From: JAFGTX01 sp942492225
GTDB lineage: Bacteria > Bacillota > Clostridia > Peptostreptococcales > Acidaminobacteraceae
Length of the DNA: 64,000 nt
Assembly (NCBI GenBank): GCA_942492225.1
Contig: CALODS010000077.1
Coordinates: 25,830 to 89,829 of the forward strand
Direction of reading: 5' to 3'
The first letter of the stretch is position 1, and each line of letters begins with the position of its first letter. This document shows positions 52,694 to 60,366 of the stretch, piece after piece. The notes beneath the pieces are model-generated. The model saw only the letters and a program-made list of their open reading frames with translations. It ran no database searches and was not told where the DNA came from. The translations under genes and the position numbers were made by a program.

Positions 52694-52966
52694 CTACTTT
52701 GAAAATTGAATTAATGTTTTTATTACCTTTTCCATTTCTTCTTTATCAACAATACCTGTAGATTCATCGGGTACCAAACAATTCATTGCCGATTCTTCCA
52801 TAATAACGAGGCCTACTTTATGAACAGATGCTTTGATTGCTGCAATTTGAAGTAATACATCATTACAACCTTTGCCTTCTTCAACCATACGTTCAACACC
52901 AGCAATATGTCCTTTAATCGTTTTAAGGCGGTTAATTATATTCTTTCTAACTTGATCATTTTCCAT
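52694..52966 (-). CDS. cstR: CsoR-family repressor, CstR-like (persulfide-sensing type)
   Basis: All-helical repressor of 90 residues from the ATG at 52966 (GGAGG site). The sensor cysteines C34 and C63 are spaced 29 apart, as in both CsoR and CstR. The copper-ligand His that in CsoR lies four residues before the second Cys is S59 here, the pattern of CstR, which senses reactive sulfur by forming a Cys-Cys polysulfide link. The gene follows a CoA-disulfide reductase/rhodanese fusion, as cstR does in other Firmicutes. A copper role is unlikely. Confidence 0.82.
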   Translation of the reverse strand: MENDQVRKNIINRLKTIKGHIAGVERMVEEGKGCNDVLLQIAAIKASVHKVGLVIMEESAMNCLVPDESTGIVDKEEMEKVIKTLIQFSK

Positions 52967-53008
52967 TTTCAAGCCTCCTTACTTCTCTATTATAATAGAT
53001 TCTTTCTA

Positions 53009-55510
53009 TTAAATAAACAAGTTTACATTAGAGTCTTGTGCTTCACCTAAATAAGTGGCAACGCCACCATAATTTACACCATCAATCAACTCTTCAGCCT
53101 TGATGCCCATAAGGTCCATACTCATATTACAAGCAACCATATTTACACCATTATCAAGTGCTGTTTGAAGCAGTGTTTCAAGTGAATCAACATTATGTTT
53201 CTTCATTACCAAACGAATCATTTTAGGACCCATGCCCATCATATTCATTCTTGAAAGCCCTAATTTCTTAGTACCTTTTGGCAACATACCACTGAACATT
53301 CTTCCTAAGAAATCTTTTTCAACAGCTGGCGATTGATGTTTTCTCAAAATTGTGAGTCCCCAGAAAGTGTAGAACATTGTTACTTTTTTACCCATCGCTG
53401 CTGCACCATTTGCAATAATAAGCGAAGCTATCGCTTTATCCAAATCACCACTAAACACAACCATTGTTTGTTGTTTGGTCAAATCAATACCATTCATCAT
53501 AGTACCAGTACTACTTGAAACTGGGCCTTTTCTACCCTTCATGATCTTTGCAATAATTGTTTTATCTTCTTTAGAAACATCAATAAGCGTATTACCAGTT
53601 TTTTCTGTCCACACTTTTATGTCACTTTTAAAACCGGGATCCGTTGCTTTTATTTCTAATACATCACCATTGTTCATCGCTTCTAATGTATTATAAACTT
53701 GCATAATTGGTCCTGGACATTGTAAACCACAAGCATTAACTTTTATTATTTCACCAGTTTCTTCAATTTCATGACTTTCAATATCGCCACTTTCAGAAAA
53801 ATCCATCTCTACACCACATGTTGAACCGCCACATTTGTCACCAGATTCTTGGCAATAAATACATGCAAATGTAGAATAACCACCACTAAAATTATAAACG
53901 TGTTCAAAGCCATGTTGCATTAATATTCTAGATCCTACATAACCTCTAAGACCTATTGCACAATAAAGAATAATTTTCTTTGACTTATCTAATTCACCTA
54001 GTCTATCTCTCAATGAATCTAAAGGAATATTTACGGATCCTTCAATATAGCCTAATTCTCTTTCTATTTCTTCTCTAACATCTAATATAATAGTATTATT
54101 TTTATCAATGGCATCAAATTCATCCCAGTGGAAGACATTCATTCTTTGCTTCAGAATATTTTCTGCAACAAATCCAGCCATATTAACAGGATCTTTCGCT
54201 GAGGAATATGGTGGCGCATATGCCAACTCTAATTCTGCAAGGTCATATACCGAAGCACCAAATCGTAATGCGGTTGCAATAACGTCGATACGTTTATCAA
54301 CGCCATCATATCCTACTATTTGTGATCCAAGCACTTTGCCATCCATACCAAATATTAATTTAATGGTCATTGGAATAGCACCCGGATAATAACCAGCATG
54401 AGATTTAGAATGTGTAATAACTACTTGATAATCCTTACCTCTTACTTTTCCTTGTTGCTTTAATGTTTTTTCATTAACGCCTGTTGCTGCAACCGTCAAT
54501 TCAAATACTTTTGCAATGGATGTACCTTGGGTTCCTTTATAAGTTTGTTCTAAACCACAAATATTATCGGCGCAAATTCTACCTTGTTTATTTGCTGGAC
54601 CTGCAAGAGGTACCATTGTTTTAGCCTTACTATTAAAATCTATAATTTCTACTGCATCACCAATTGCATAAATATTTTCATCAGATGTTTTAAGGTATTC
54701 ATCGACTACGATTCCACCTCTTTGATTAAGGTCTAGTCCAGCATCCTTTGCTAAATTAGATTGCGGTTTAACACCAATAGATAACATAACCATATCTACA
54801 TCAAGTGTTGCACCACTTTGTAATGTTACTGTTGTAATGCCATGATTGTATTCAAATGATTTAACACCATCTCCAAGATAAAGGTTAACCTCTAAATCTT
54901 TCATATGTTTGTGTACATTTTGAGCCATTTCGTAATCGATTGGTGCCATAACTTGATCAGCCATTTCAACAACGGATACTTCAATGCCACGATCATGTAA
55001 ATTTTCTGCCATTTCTAATCCAATAAAACCACCACCGATTACAGCTGCTCTTTTAGGTTTTTCATTATCTACATAACTCTTTATTGCATCTGTATCTGGT
55101 ATATTCCAAAGTGTGAAGATATTTGGTGCATCAATACCTGGGATTGGCGGCTTAAGAGGTGTAGACCCTGGTGATAAAACAAGTACATCGTAGTTCTCTA
55201 CATATTTTTCGTTTGTACTATGGTTAATCACTTCTACTCTCTTATTCTCTTTATCAATACTTAATACTTCCGTTTGAACACGTACATCAATACCAAAACG
55301 TGCATTCATTGCTTCCGGTGTTTGTACCAAAAGTGCGCTACGTTCTTCAATAGTTTCACCAATATAATAAGGCAAGCCACAGTTCGCAAACGAAATGTAT
55401 TCTCCCTTTTCAAACATAATAATTTCTGCTATTTCATCCATACGTCTTAAACGTGCTGCAGCACTTGCACCACCAGCGACACCACCAACTATTAATACTT
55501 TCTTCTTCAT
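53009..55510 (-). CDS. CoA-disulfide reductase-rhodanese-TusA-DsrE fusion
   Basis: 833 residues. An FAD/NAD(P)H disulfide reductase (about 1-445) carries active-site C44 (FANCGLPYY). It is followed by a rhodanese domain (about 455-555; C517 in CAIGLRGY), a TusA domain (C598 in CGLQCPGP, about 587-660) and a DsrE-like domain (about 675-833; ACNMSMDLMG). The whole should reduce persulfides or CoA-disulfide and relay sulfane sulfur. It starts at ATG 55510, seven bases after GGAGG. A promoter with an operator just after it controls this gene and the repressor that follows. Confidence 0.92.
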   Translation of the reverse strand: MKKKVLIVGGVAGGASAAARLRRMDEIAEIIMFEKGEYISFANCGLPYYIGETIEERSALLVQTPEAMNARFGIDVRVQTEVLSIDKENKRVEVINHSTNEKYVENYDVLVLSPGSTPLKPPIPGIDAPNIFTLWNIPDTDAIKSYVDNEKPKRAAVIGGGFIGLEMAENLHDRGIEVSVVEMADQVMAPIDYEMAQNVHKHMKDLEVNLYLGDGVKSFEYNHGITTVTLQSGATLDVDMVMLSIGVKPQSNLAKDAGLDLNQRGGIVVDEYLKTSDENIYAIGDAVEIIDFNSKAKTMVPLAGPANKQGRICADNICGLEQTYKGTQGTSIAKVFELTVAATGVNEKTLKQQGKVRGKDYQVVITHSKSHAGYYPGAIPMTIKLIFGMDGKVLGSQIVGYDGVDKRIDVIATALRFGASVYDLAELELAYAPPYSSAKDPVNMAGFVAENILKQRMNVFHWDEFDAIDKNNTIILDVREEIERELGYIEGSVNIPLDSLRDRLGELDKSKKIILYCAIGLRGYVGSRILMQHGFEHVYNFSGGYSTFACIYCQESGDKCGGSTCGVEMDFSESGDIESHEIEETGEIIKVNACGLQCPGPIMQVYNTLEAMNNGDVLEIKATDPGFKSDIKVWTEKTGNTLIDVSKEDKTIIAKIMKGRKGPVSSSTGTMMNGIDLTKQQTMVVFSGDLDKAIASLIIANGAAAMGKKVTMFYTFWGLTILRKHQSPAVEKDFLGRMFSGMLPKGTKKLGLSRMNMMGMGPKMIRLVMKKHNVDSLETLLQTALDNGVNMVACNMSMDLMGIKAEELIDGVNYGGVATYLGEAQDSNVNLFI

Positions 55511-55533
55511 CACTCTTCCTCCTTGTTTTGCCC

Positions 55534-55552
55534 TACCCCCTGCTAGGGGGTT
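55534..55552 (-). promoter_or_regulatory. CsoR/CstR-type operator at the CoA-disulfide reductase promoter
   Basis: ACCCCC-TGCTA-GGGGGT is a GC-rich inverted repeat directly downstream of the -10 box, an unusual composition for this AT-rich window. CsoR/CstR operators have the TACCC...GGGTA form. A close relative lies at 56304-56321. Confidence 0.75.
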
Positions 55553-55558
55553 AAGTAC

Positions 55559-55587
55559 ATCATAAAACAGGTTTGTTAATTTGTCAA
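55559..55587 (-). promoter_or_regulatory. Promoter of the CoA-disulfide reductase-cstR operon
   Basis: On the minus strand, -35 TTGACA (55587-55582), 17-base spacer, -10 TATGAT (55564-55559). Confidence 0.85.
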
Positions 55588-55689
55588 CAGAGTTTGTTAT
55601 TTTTTTATTACATGATTACATAATACTTATCCAATTTTTTTATGACTAACACTGCCAGTATAAATAAATATATACTGCTATTTCTTCAA

Positions 55690-55725
55690 AAAATAAAAAA
55701 GGGCGTATAGTTTCCTATACGCGCC
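55690..55725 (-). terminator. Terminator after the glutaredoxin gene
   Basis: GCGTATAG pairs with CTATACGC around a four-base loop, extended by GG/CC at the base, and is followed by TTTTTTATTTTTT on the minus strand. Confidence 0.88.
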
Positions 55726-55736
55726 TCACTACATCT

Positions 55737-55967
55737 TTACTTTAATAATTCATCTAACCTATTTTTATCAAAGCCTTGAATAATTTCATCATCAACATAT
55801 ATTACTGGAACACCCATAAATCCCTTACTCATAAGTTCTTTACGCGCATCCTTATCTGATGATACATTTCTTTCTTCAAAAGGCACGTTAATTTCATTTA
55901 AATAATCTTTTGCCATATGGCAATAACCACATGTATCACTTGTAAATACTACTACTTTCTTGTCCAT
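55737..55967 (-). CDS. Glutaredoxin-like (NrdH/Grx) protein
   Basis: Thiol oxidoreductase of 76 residues from the ATG at 55967 (GGAGGAG site). The active site is CGYC (C13, C16), with cis-Pro in GVPVIYVDD. It starts 13 bases after the stop of the HesB-like selenoprotein gene, so it is in the same operon, probably reducing it or handling sulfane sulfur. Confidence 0.9.
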   Translation of the reverse strand: MDKKVVVFTSDTCGYCHMAKDYLNEINVPFEERNVSSDKDARKELMSKGFMGVPVIYVDDEIIQGFDKNRLDELLK

Positions 55968-55980
55968 AATTTCTCCTCCA

Positions 55981-56280
55981 TTAACAATTAGATACTTGAC
56001 CGTTAGTTGGTACAACTAAAAATCTTTTCGAAATCCATCCACTCACAAAATCTATATGAAACCCATTAAAATAATCTACAAGACCTTTGTCGATATAGAA
56101 TGGAATTTCTGCTTCTATTGATTCTACGTCTTCTTCTCGCTTCTTATCCAAAGAAACACCAAAAACAGGTCCGCCTCAACCAACTGCTTTGACGAATAGT
56201 CTCACACCATAAGCCTGATCACGTCGACTATCCATTAAATTATTAAGCTCCTGAAGAGCTTCTGATGTTAAACTAATCAT
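55981..56280 (-). CDS. HesB/IscA-like selenoprotein with in-frame UGA
   Basis: 99 residues read from the ATG at 56280 (GGAGG six bases before) to the TAA at 55981, with one internal TGA at 56178-56176 (residue 35). The frame continues intact for 64 residues after it. Around the TGA the protein reads FVKAVG-U-GGPVFGVSLD; in HesB/IscA relatives the aligned residue is the conserved cluster-binding Cys (GxGCxGPxFGL). HesB-like proteins are a known bacterial selenoprotein family. A hairpin with its apical loop 26 bases after UGA fits a bacterial SECIS. If terminated at UGA the product would be a 34-residue stub. Cofactor or substrate is unknown. The operon carries a CstR-type operator. Confidence 0.88.
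56139..56157 (-). ncRNA. Candidate bacterial SECIS hairpin
   Basis: On the minus strand GUUUCUU pairs with AAGAAGC (seven pairs, one G-U) around the loop UGGAU. The loop begins 26 bases after the UGA and has G as its second base, within the spacing (about 16-37) and loop rule reported for bacterial SECIS elements. It lies inside the coding region, as in other bacteria. Confidence 0.65.
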
Positions 56281-56303
56281 AACATTCCTCCATCTCATCC
56301 ACA

Positions 56304-56321
56304 ACCCCGTCCCTAGGGGGT
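56304..56321 (-). promoter_or_regulatory. CsoR/CstR-type operator at the HesB-selenoprotein promoter
   Basis: ACCCCGTCCCTAGGGGGT, an inverted repeat ACCCC-8-GGGGT sharing CTAGGGGGT with the site at 55534-55552. It is directly downstream of the -10 box. Confidence 0.72.
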
Positions 56322-56326
56322 ATATC

Positions 56327-56357
56327 ATTATAATAACACGATTTTTTTCATTGTCAA
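56327..56357 (-). promoter_or_regulatory. Promoter of the HesB-selenoprotein-glutaredoxin operon
   Basis: On the minus strand, -35 TTGACA (56357-56352) and -10 TATAAT (56332-56327) are 19 bases apart; an alternative -10 TATTAT gives 16. Confidence 0.7.
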
Positions 56358-56442
56358 CGCTGTTCATAAAATGTTAACAAGTCAGATGGAGGAGAATATT
56401 TTGTATCACTCTATTTATATACTCATTCAAAGTATAGAAACA

Positions 56443-58596
56443 TTATTCTATTGTTATTTTCACCGTTGAAGATGGCCCATCGCTTAATACTTCAACAGTA
56501 ACCCCACTATCCGTTCCATCGTTTAACCGACTAAGTGGTTTAGATTTGTTATCGAATAACTTGATGCCTTTTGCAGAGAAAAAAGGTGCAAATCGATCTT
56601 TATAGTTATTATTGTCTAATGCTGAACCCGTTGAACGTTCACTTGATTCTTCTATATCCACACCCTTTTTTCTTTCATCTGCATTAATTGAATTAGAGTT
56701 ATAATAAGCATCTATAATCTCTTCATCAATATGATAAATTAAGATACCACCATTTTGTTTTACAGCGGTTTTCAAAGAGAGATCTCTTCCTTTAATTGTT
56801 CTATTTTCCAATAGAAAATATTCACTTGGCTTGCTTGTATTGACTCTAATAATGTTATATTGACCTGTATCCATACTATTGAGCGTATATTCACCACTTT
56901 CCGAAATAATAAGAGGTGATGCACTATTTAGTTGAATGTAGCTCCAAGGATCCAGATTGGCAATTACTTCTCCAGGTCTATCACCACTTGCATAGTTATT
57001 TGTTCCCTCAGCCATCAAGGAAAATGGTCCAAGCCCTTTTGATGTGCCATCAATATCATAGAGATCGGGTAAGCCCATCTGATGTCCAAACTCATGGGCA
57101 AGTACAGCATTTGTTGAAAGTTCTGTCACACCAGAAAAATATTCTAATTCACTAATATAGATCATATTCAAAATTCCAACACCATCTACAACACCGAAGC
57201 TAATATCTGAAAATATATGATGAGATCTCAACTGCGGATAGTCTATTGGTGTTTCCTTAGAAGCTTCATATCCAGCTAAAATAGCAATAATTACGAGTTC
57301 TTCTCTATCTATAACGCCATTGTCATTTTTATCATATAGAGTTATATCTATTTGATTTTTCAGCTCTTCAATCGCTAAAGCAAAAATACTTTCTGTATTT
57401 TCAATCTCTGTACCTGTATTTGGGTGTGGCATATCCAATTTTATTTTTATTATCCCGTCATTTAGAACATTATTTTGTTCAATTGCTGGAATTATTTGAA
57501 GGTTACCATTTGTTATTTCTTTATAATAACCGCTTAGGCTATTGCTATCATTGCCAAATAATTTATGGTACCAAATATCTTCTGTACCTATAATAGATTC
57601 ATCTTCAAATTCTATCAATAATCCAAGAACTGGTGTGTAATGCTCAAATTTGATACCACGTTGACTAAAAGGCACTACCACTGGTTCTCTTTCAAAGTCT
57701 TTAATCGCTGTCACATTCCCCTTTTCATCAATTAGTCTACCAATGCCTTTAAATTCTCCATTATCATATTCACCAACGTAATGATATTGATCATTGGCAT
57801 AATAATAGTATATATGACCTATTCTATCTGAATTAACAGAAGAGATTAACCAATCACCATTATTGAAAGACACGTATACCATTTCTTTTGAATCAACGGT
57901 CAAATGATACTCTATTTGACCATTTTCTTCATAACGCAAACCATCAGAAACAATACTGTCTTTCAGTGCTAATAAAGAAGATTCAACATTAGACAAATAT
58001 TCTTTTTTTATGTTGTTTGGATATGTTATAATCGTCCCTCTAGGCATTTTATCAATACTTCTATGAATTGTCAGAACATTATCTTGATCAAAATATAACT
58101 CGATTTCTAATCCATTATTAATTATTGCATCATTCAAAGGTACATAGAAAGTATTACTATAAACAATTACTGGCAAATAAGAATTTGCTGGATTAATCAC
58201 AATATTATTTACATCTGTGTTCTTTTGATAGACGAGTACAGATACTCTATTTACTTCATTAACAATAGACTGCGGCTTCTGTTTTTCACCGCTTACACTT
58301 GGAACATCCAATCCATATGTTAATAAACCATCTGAGATACTACTTGTTATGCCCAAATTGTTTAAAATCATTGGCGTCATTGGTAAATAATAACTTCCTT
58401 GATACAATAGGATTGGTTCTTTTACTTCTGTGTTGTTAAAGGTTAAAGTATTTATTCTAACCTGACCTTCATAAATTTGCGCAGAATCATTTCTTTCTAT
58501 TGGTATTTCAATATTTTTCGCTGACGCAAAACTATTCATTGTAAATGTCATACACAATATGCTGATACTTAATAATATGCGGATGTTCTTCATCAT
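56443..58596 (-). CDS. Secreted M6-type metalloprotease with copper-amine-oxidase-like and MORN segments
   Basis: 717 residues from the ATG at 58596 (AGGTG site). Signal peptide (about 1-25), two copper-amine-oxidase N-like repeats (about 50-190; YYLPMTPMILNNLG and FYVPLNDAIINNGLE), a MORN-like stretch (YVGEYDNGEFKGIGRLI) and a C-terminal M6/immune inhibitor A-like domain with catalytic HEFGHQMGLPDLYD. Found in clostridia and probably exported to the cell surface; it lacks a visible sorting signal. Target unknown. Stop-proximal region shows no clear terminator. Confidence 0.85.
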   Translation of the reverse strand: MMKNIRILLSISILCMTFTMNSFASAKNIEIPIERNDSAQIYEGQVRINTLTFNNTEVKEPILLYQGSYYLPMTPMILNNLGITSSISDGLLTYGLDVPSVSGEKQKPQSIVNEVNRVSVLVYQKNTDVNNIVINPANSYLPVIVYSNTFYVPLNDAIINNGLEIELYFDQDNVLTIHRSIDKMPRGTIITYPNNIKKEYLSNVESSLLALKDSIVSDGLRYEENGQIEYHLTVDSKEMVYVSFNNGDWLISSVNSDRIGHIYYYYANDQYHYVGEYDNGEFKGIGRLIDEKGNVTAIKDFEREPVVVPFSQRGIKFEHYTPVLGLLIEFEDESIIGTEDIWYHKLFGNDSNSLSGYYKEITNGNLQIIPAIEQNNVLNDGIIKIKLDMPHPNTGTEIENTESIFALAIEELKNQIDITLYDKNDNGVIDREELVIIAILAGYEASKETPIDYPQLRSHHIFSDISFGVVDGVGILNMIYISELEYFSGVTELSTNAVLAHEFGHQMGLPDLYDIDGTSKGLGPFSLMAEGTNNYASGDRPGEVIANLDPWSYIQLNSASPLIISESGEYTLNSMDTGQYNIIRVNTSKPSEYFLLENRTIKGRDLSLKTAVKQNGGILIYHIDEEIIDAYYNSNSINADERKKGVDIEESSERSTGSALDNNNYKDRFAPFFSAKGIKLFDNKSKPLSRLNDGTDSGVTVEVLSDGPSSTVKITIE

Positions 58597-58630
58597 CTCT
58601 ATCACCTCTCTTATAGTGTACAAAGTTATC

Positions 58631-58849
58631 CTATCCACAGCAAGACTGTAGTCTATTTGTCACTTAATTTTAATTATCCACATATTCCTAACAAAAATAA
58701 CTCTATTTCACGAACAATTATCTTTTATAAGCCACTCATCATTCATTTCAATACTTAAAATATTAAATATTGTTCATAACTTCCTTTGTTTTTTACAATT
58801 TTTGTGTGAATTCATTCAAGTTACACACATTATGCACATCTTATCCACA
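58631..58849 (+). other. DnaA-box cluster upstream of recU
   Basis: Perfect TTATCCACA boxes are at 58674-58682 and 58841-58849, and a TTATNCACA match at 58830-58838; near matches are TTACACACA at 58821-58829 and CTATCCACA at 58631-58639. Three boxes (58821-58849) are arranged head to tail within 29 bases. This 328-base gap otherwise only holds the divergent leaders of the protease and recU genes. Confidence 0.6.
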
Positions 58850-58924
58850 AATTTTGTTCGTAACTCAACAAAAAATGGACGTATTCCAAGGTTTTGAGAT
58901 ACAATGAGCATAAGGAGTGAGACA

Positions 58925-59464
58925 ATGACTGTTTGGAGATCTAGAGGTTTGCGTGGCGATGCATTAGAGGAACTTATTCACAATACAAATGATTACTATC
59001 GACAAAAACACCTTGGACGCATATATAAAATTAGCACACCTATTAAGGTTGTAGAGATAGATTCAAGTAAAGTAATCACAAGAGCATTTTTTGAAAAAAA
59101 ATCTACTGTAGATTTTATGGGCATTATCCAAGGCGTAGGTATTGCCTTTGATGCAAAAGAAACAAATTTGAAAAGTTTACCTTTATCAAATATTCATGAA
59201 CATCAAGTTGAATTCATGAAAGACATTGATCATCAAAATGGATTAGCCTTCATGATTATCCATTTTAAATTTTGCGATGAATATTATTTATTTCCGTATG
59301 AGGAAATCAAATACTATTATGATCACCGTGATTCGAGAAAATCTATTCCCTATAGTGCGATGATAAAAGAATTTATCATTAAAATTTCACCTATAGGCAT
59401 TTTAGATTATCTACCTGCACTTAATGCTTATTTAGACTATAAAGACAAAAAAGACTCGAAATAA
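58925..59464 (+). CDS. recU: RecU-like Holliday junction resolvase
   Basis: Endonuclease of 179 residues that resolves recombination intermediates. The order NTNDYYRQK, STVDFMGIIQG, FDAKET and HEHQ matches RecU; metal-site residues D63, D76 and K78 are present, with D76 where B. subtilis RecU has Glu. The start is the ATG at 58925 behind AAGGAG; a longer frame begins at 58904 but includes that site. It is not linked to a penicillin-binding protein gene as in Bacillus. Confidence 0.85.
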   Translation: MTVWRSRGLRGDALEELIHNTNDYYRQKHLGRIYKISTPIKVVEIDSSKVITRAFFEKKSTVDFMGIIQGVGIAFDAKETNLKSLPLSNIHEHQVEFMKDIDHQNGLAFMIIHFKFCDEYYLFPYEEIKYYYDHRDSRKSIPYSAMIKEFIIKISPIGILDYLPALNAYLDYKDKKDSK

Positions 59465-59477
59465 ATCGAGTCTTTTT
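59448..59477. terminator. Bidirectional terminator between recU and ksgA
   Basis: AAAAAGACTCGA (59448-59459) pairs perfectly with TCGAGTCTTTTT (59466-59477), six-base loop, with T-runs on both strands. Confidence 0.9.
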
Positions 59478-59496
59478 ATATACTATATTTTCTTTA

Positions 59497-60366
59497 TCAT
59501 TCAACTGTATTTCTAGATTCAAATGCATCTGCCAAAAGACCAAATTCTTTTATTGATAGTGTTTCTCCTCTTCGTTTTGGATCCACATCACAACTTTCCA
59601 GTACATCTACAACTACATCCTTTGGTACACTCAGCCCTGCTGAAAGTGCATTTAAAAGTGTTTTACGTCTCATTCCAAAAGCAGCCTTAACAACTTTAAA
59701 AAATAATTTTCTGTTTTTAACATCGACTTTAGGTTGCTCTAGAATACGCATACGTACAACAACAGAATCAACTTTCGGTTGAGGCATAAACACACCCTTT
59801 GGCGCCTCTACAATTATTTCTGCATCTGCATAAAATTGAACTGCTACAGAAAGTGCACCAAAAACCTTATTTCCAGGACCAGAGACAATTCTGTCAGCGA
59901 CTTCTTTTTGAACCATTACTACAATGTCCGTTACAGGTAACCCCTTTTCTAAAAACATCATGATAATTGGTGTCGTTACATAATAAGGTAGGTTGGCTAC
60001 TACCTTTGGCTTCTTGCCACCGAATTCATCATCAATTAATTTCACAATATCCACTTTCAAGATATCATCATTAACAATAACGACATTGTCATATGGTGCT
60101 AACGTTTCTTTTAAGACCGGTAATAAACTTGTATCAAGCTCAACTGAAACAACTTTTTTTGCTCTTTCAGCAAGTGCTTGTGTCATAACACCAATACCAG
60201 GGCCCACTTCAAGAATGTAATCCTCTTCTGAAACGTCTGCGCCTTCCATAATATCTTCAACAACATCATCACTAATTAGGAAGTTTTGTCCTAAACTTTT
60301 TGAAAATTTGAAACCGTATTTCTCCATAATATACTTGATTGTACTTGGAGAACTTAATTTTAACAT
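59497..60366 (-). CDS. rsmA: 16S rRNA dimethyladenosine transferase RsmA/KsgA
   Basis: Dimethylates two adenines near the 3' end of 16S rRNA. 289 residues: LGQNFLISDDV, SAM motif EVGPGIGVMTQALAE, catalytic NLPYYVTTPII and FFKVVKAAFGMRRKTLLNAL. It starts directly after the rnmV stop (TAAATG). Last gene of tatD-yabE-rnmV-rsmA. Confidence 0.96.
   Translation of the reverse strand: MLKLSSPSTIKYIMEKYGFKFSKSLGQNFLISDDVVEDIMEGADVSEEDYILEVGPGIGVMTQALAERAKKVVSVELDTSLLPVLKETLAPYDNVVIVNDDILKVDIVKLIDDEFGGKKPKVVANLPYYVTTPIIMMFLEKGLPVTDIVVMVQKEVADRIVSGPGNKVFGALSVAVQFYADAEIIVEAPKGVFMPQPKVDSVVVRMRILEQPKVDVKNRKLFFKVVKAAFGMRRKTLLNALSAGLSVPKDVVVDVLESCDVDPKRRGETLSIKEFGLLADAFESRNTVE

Noticed and set aside
52694..52966. 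Copper-sensing CsoR
   Set aside because: The copper-ligand His is Ser and no copper exporter or chaperone is nearby.
56176..56367. A separate 63-residue ORF ending at 56176
   Set aside because: It ends at the TGA that is better read as selenocysteine; its true start is 56280 and the frame continues to 55981.
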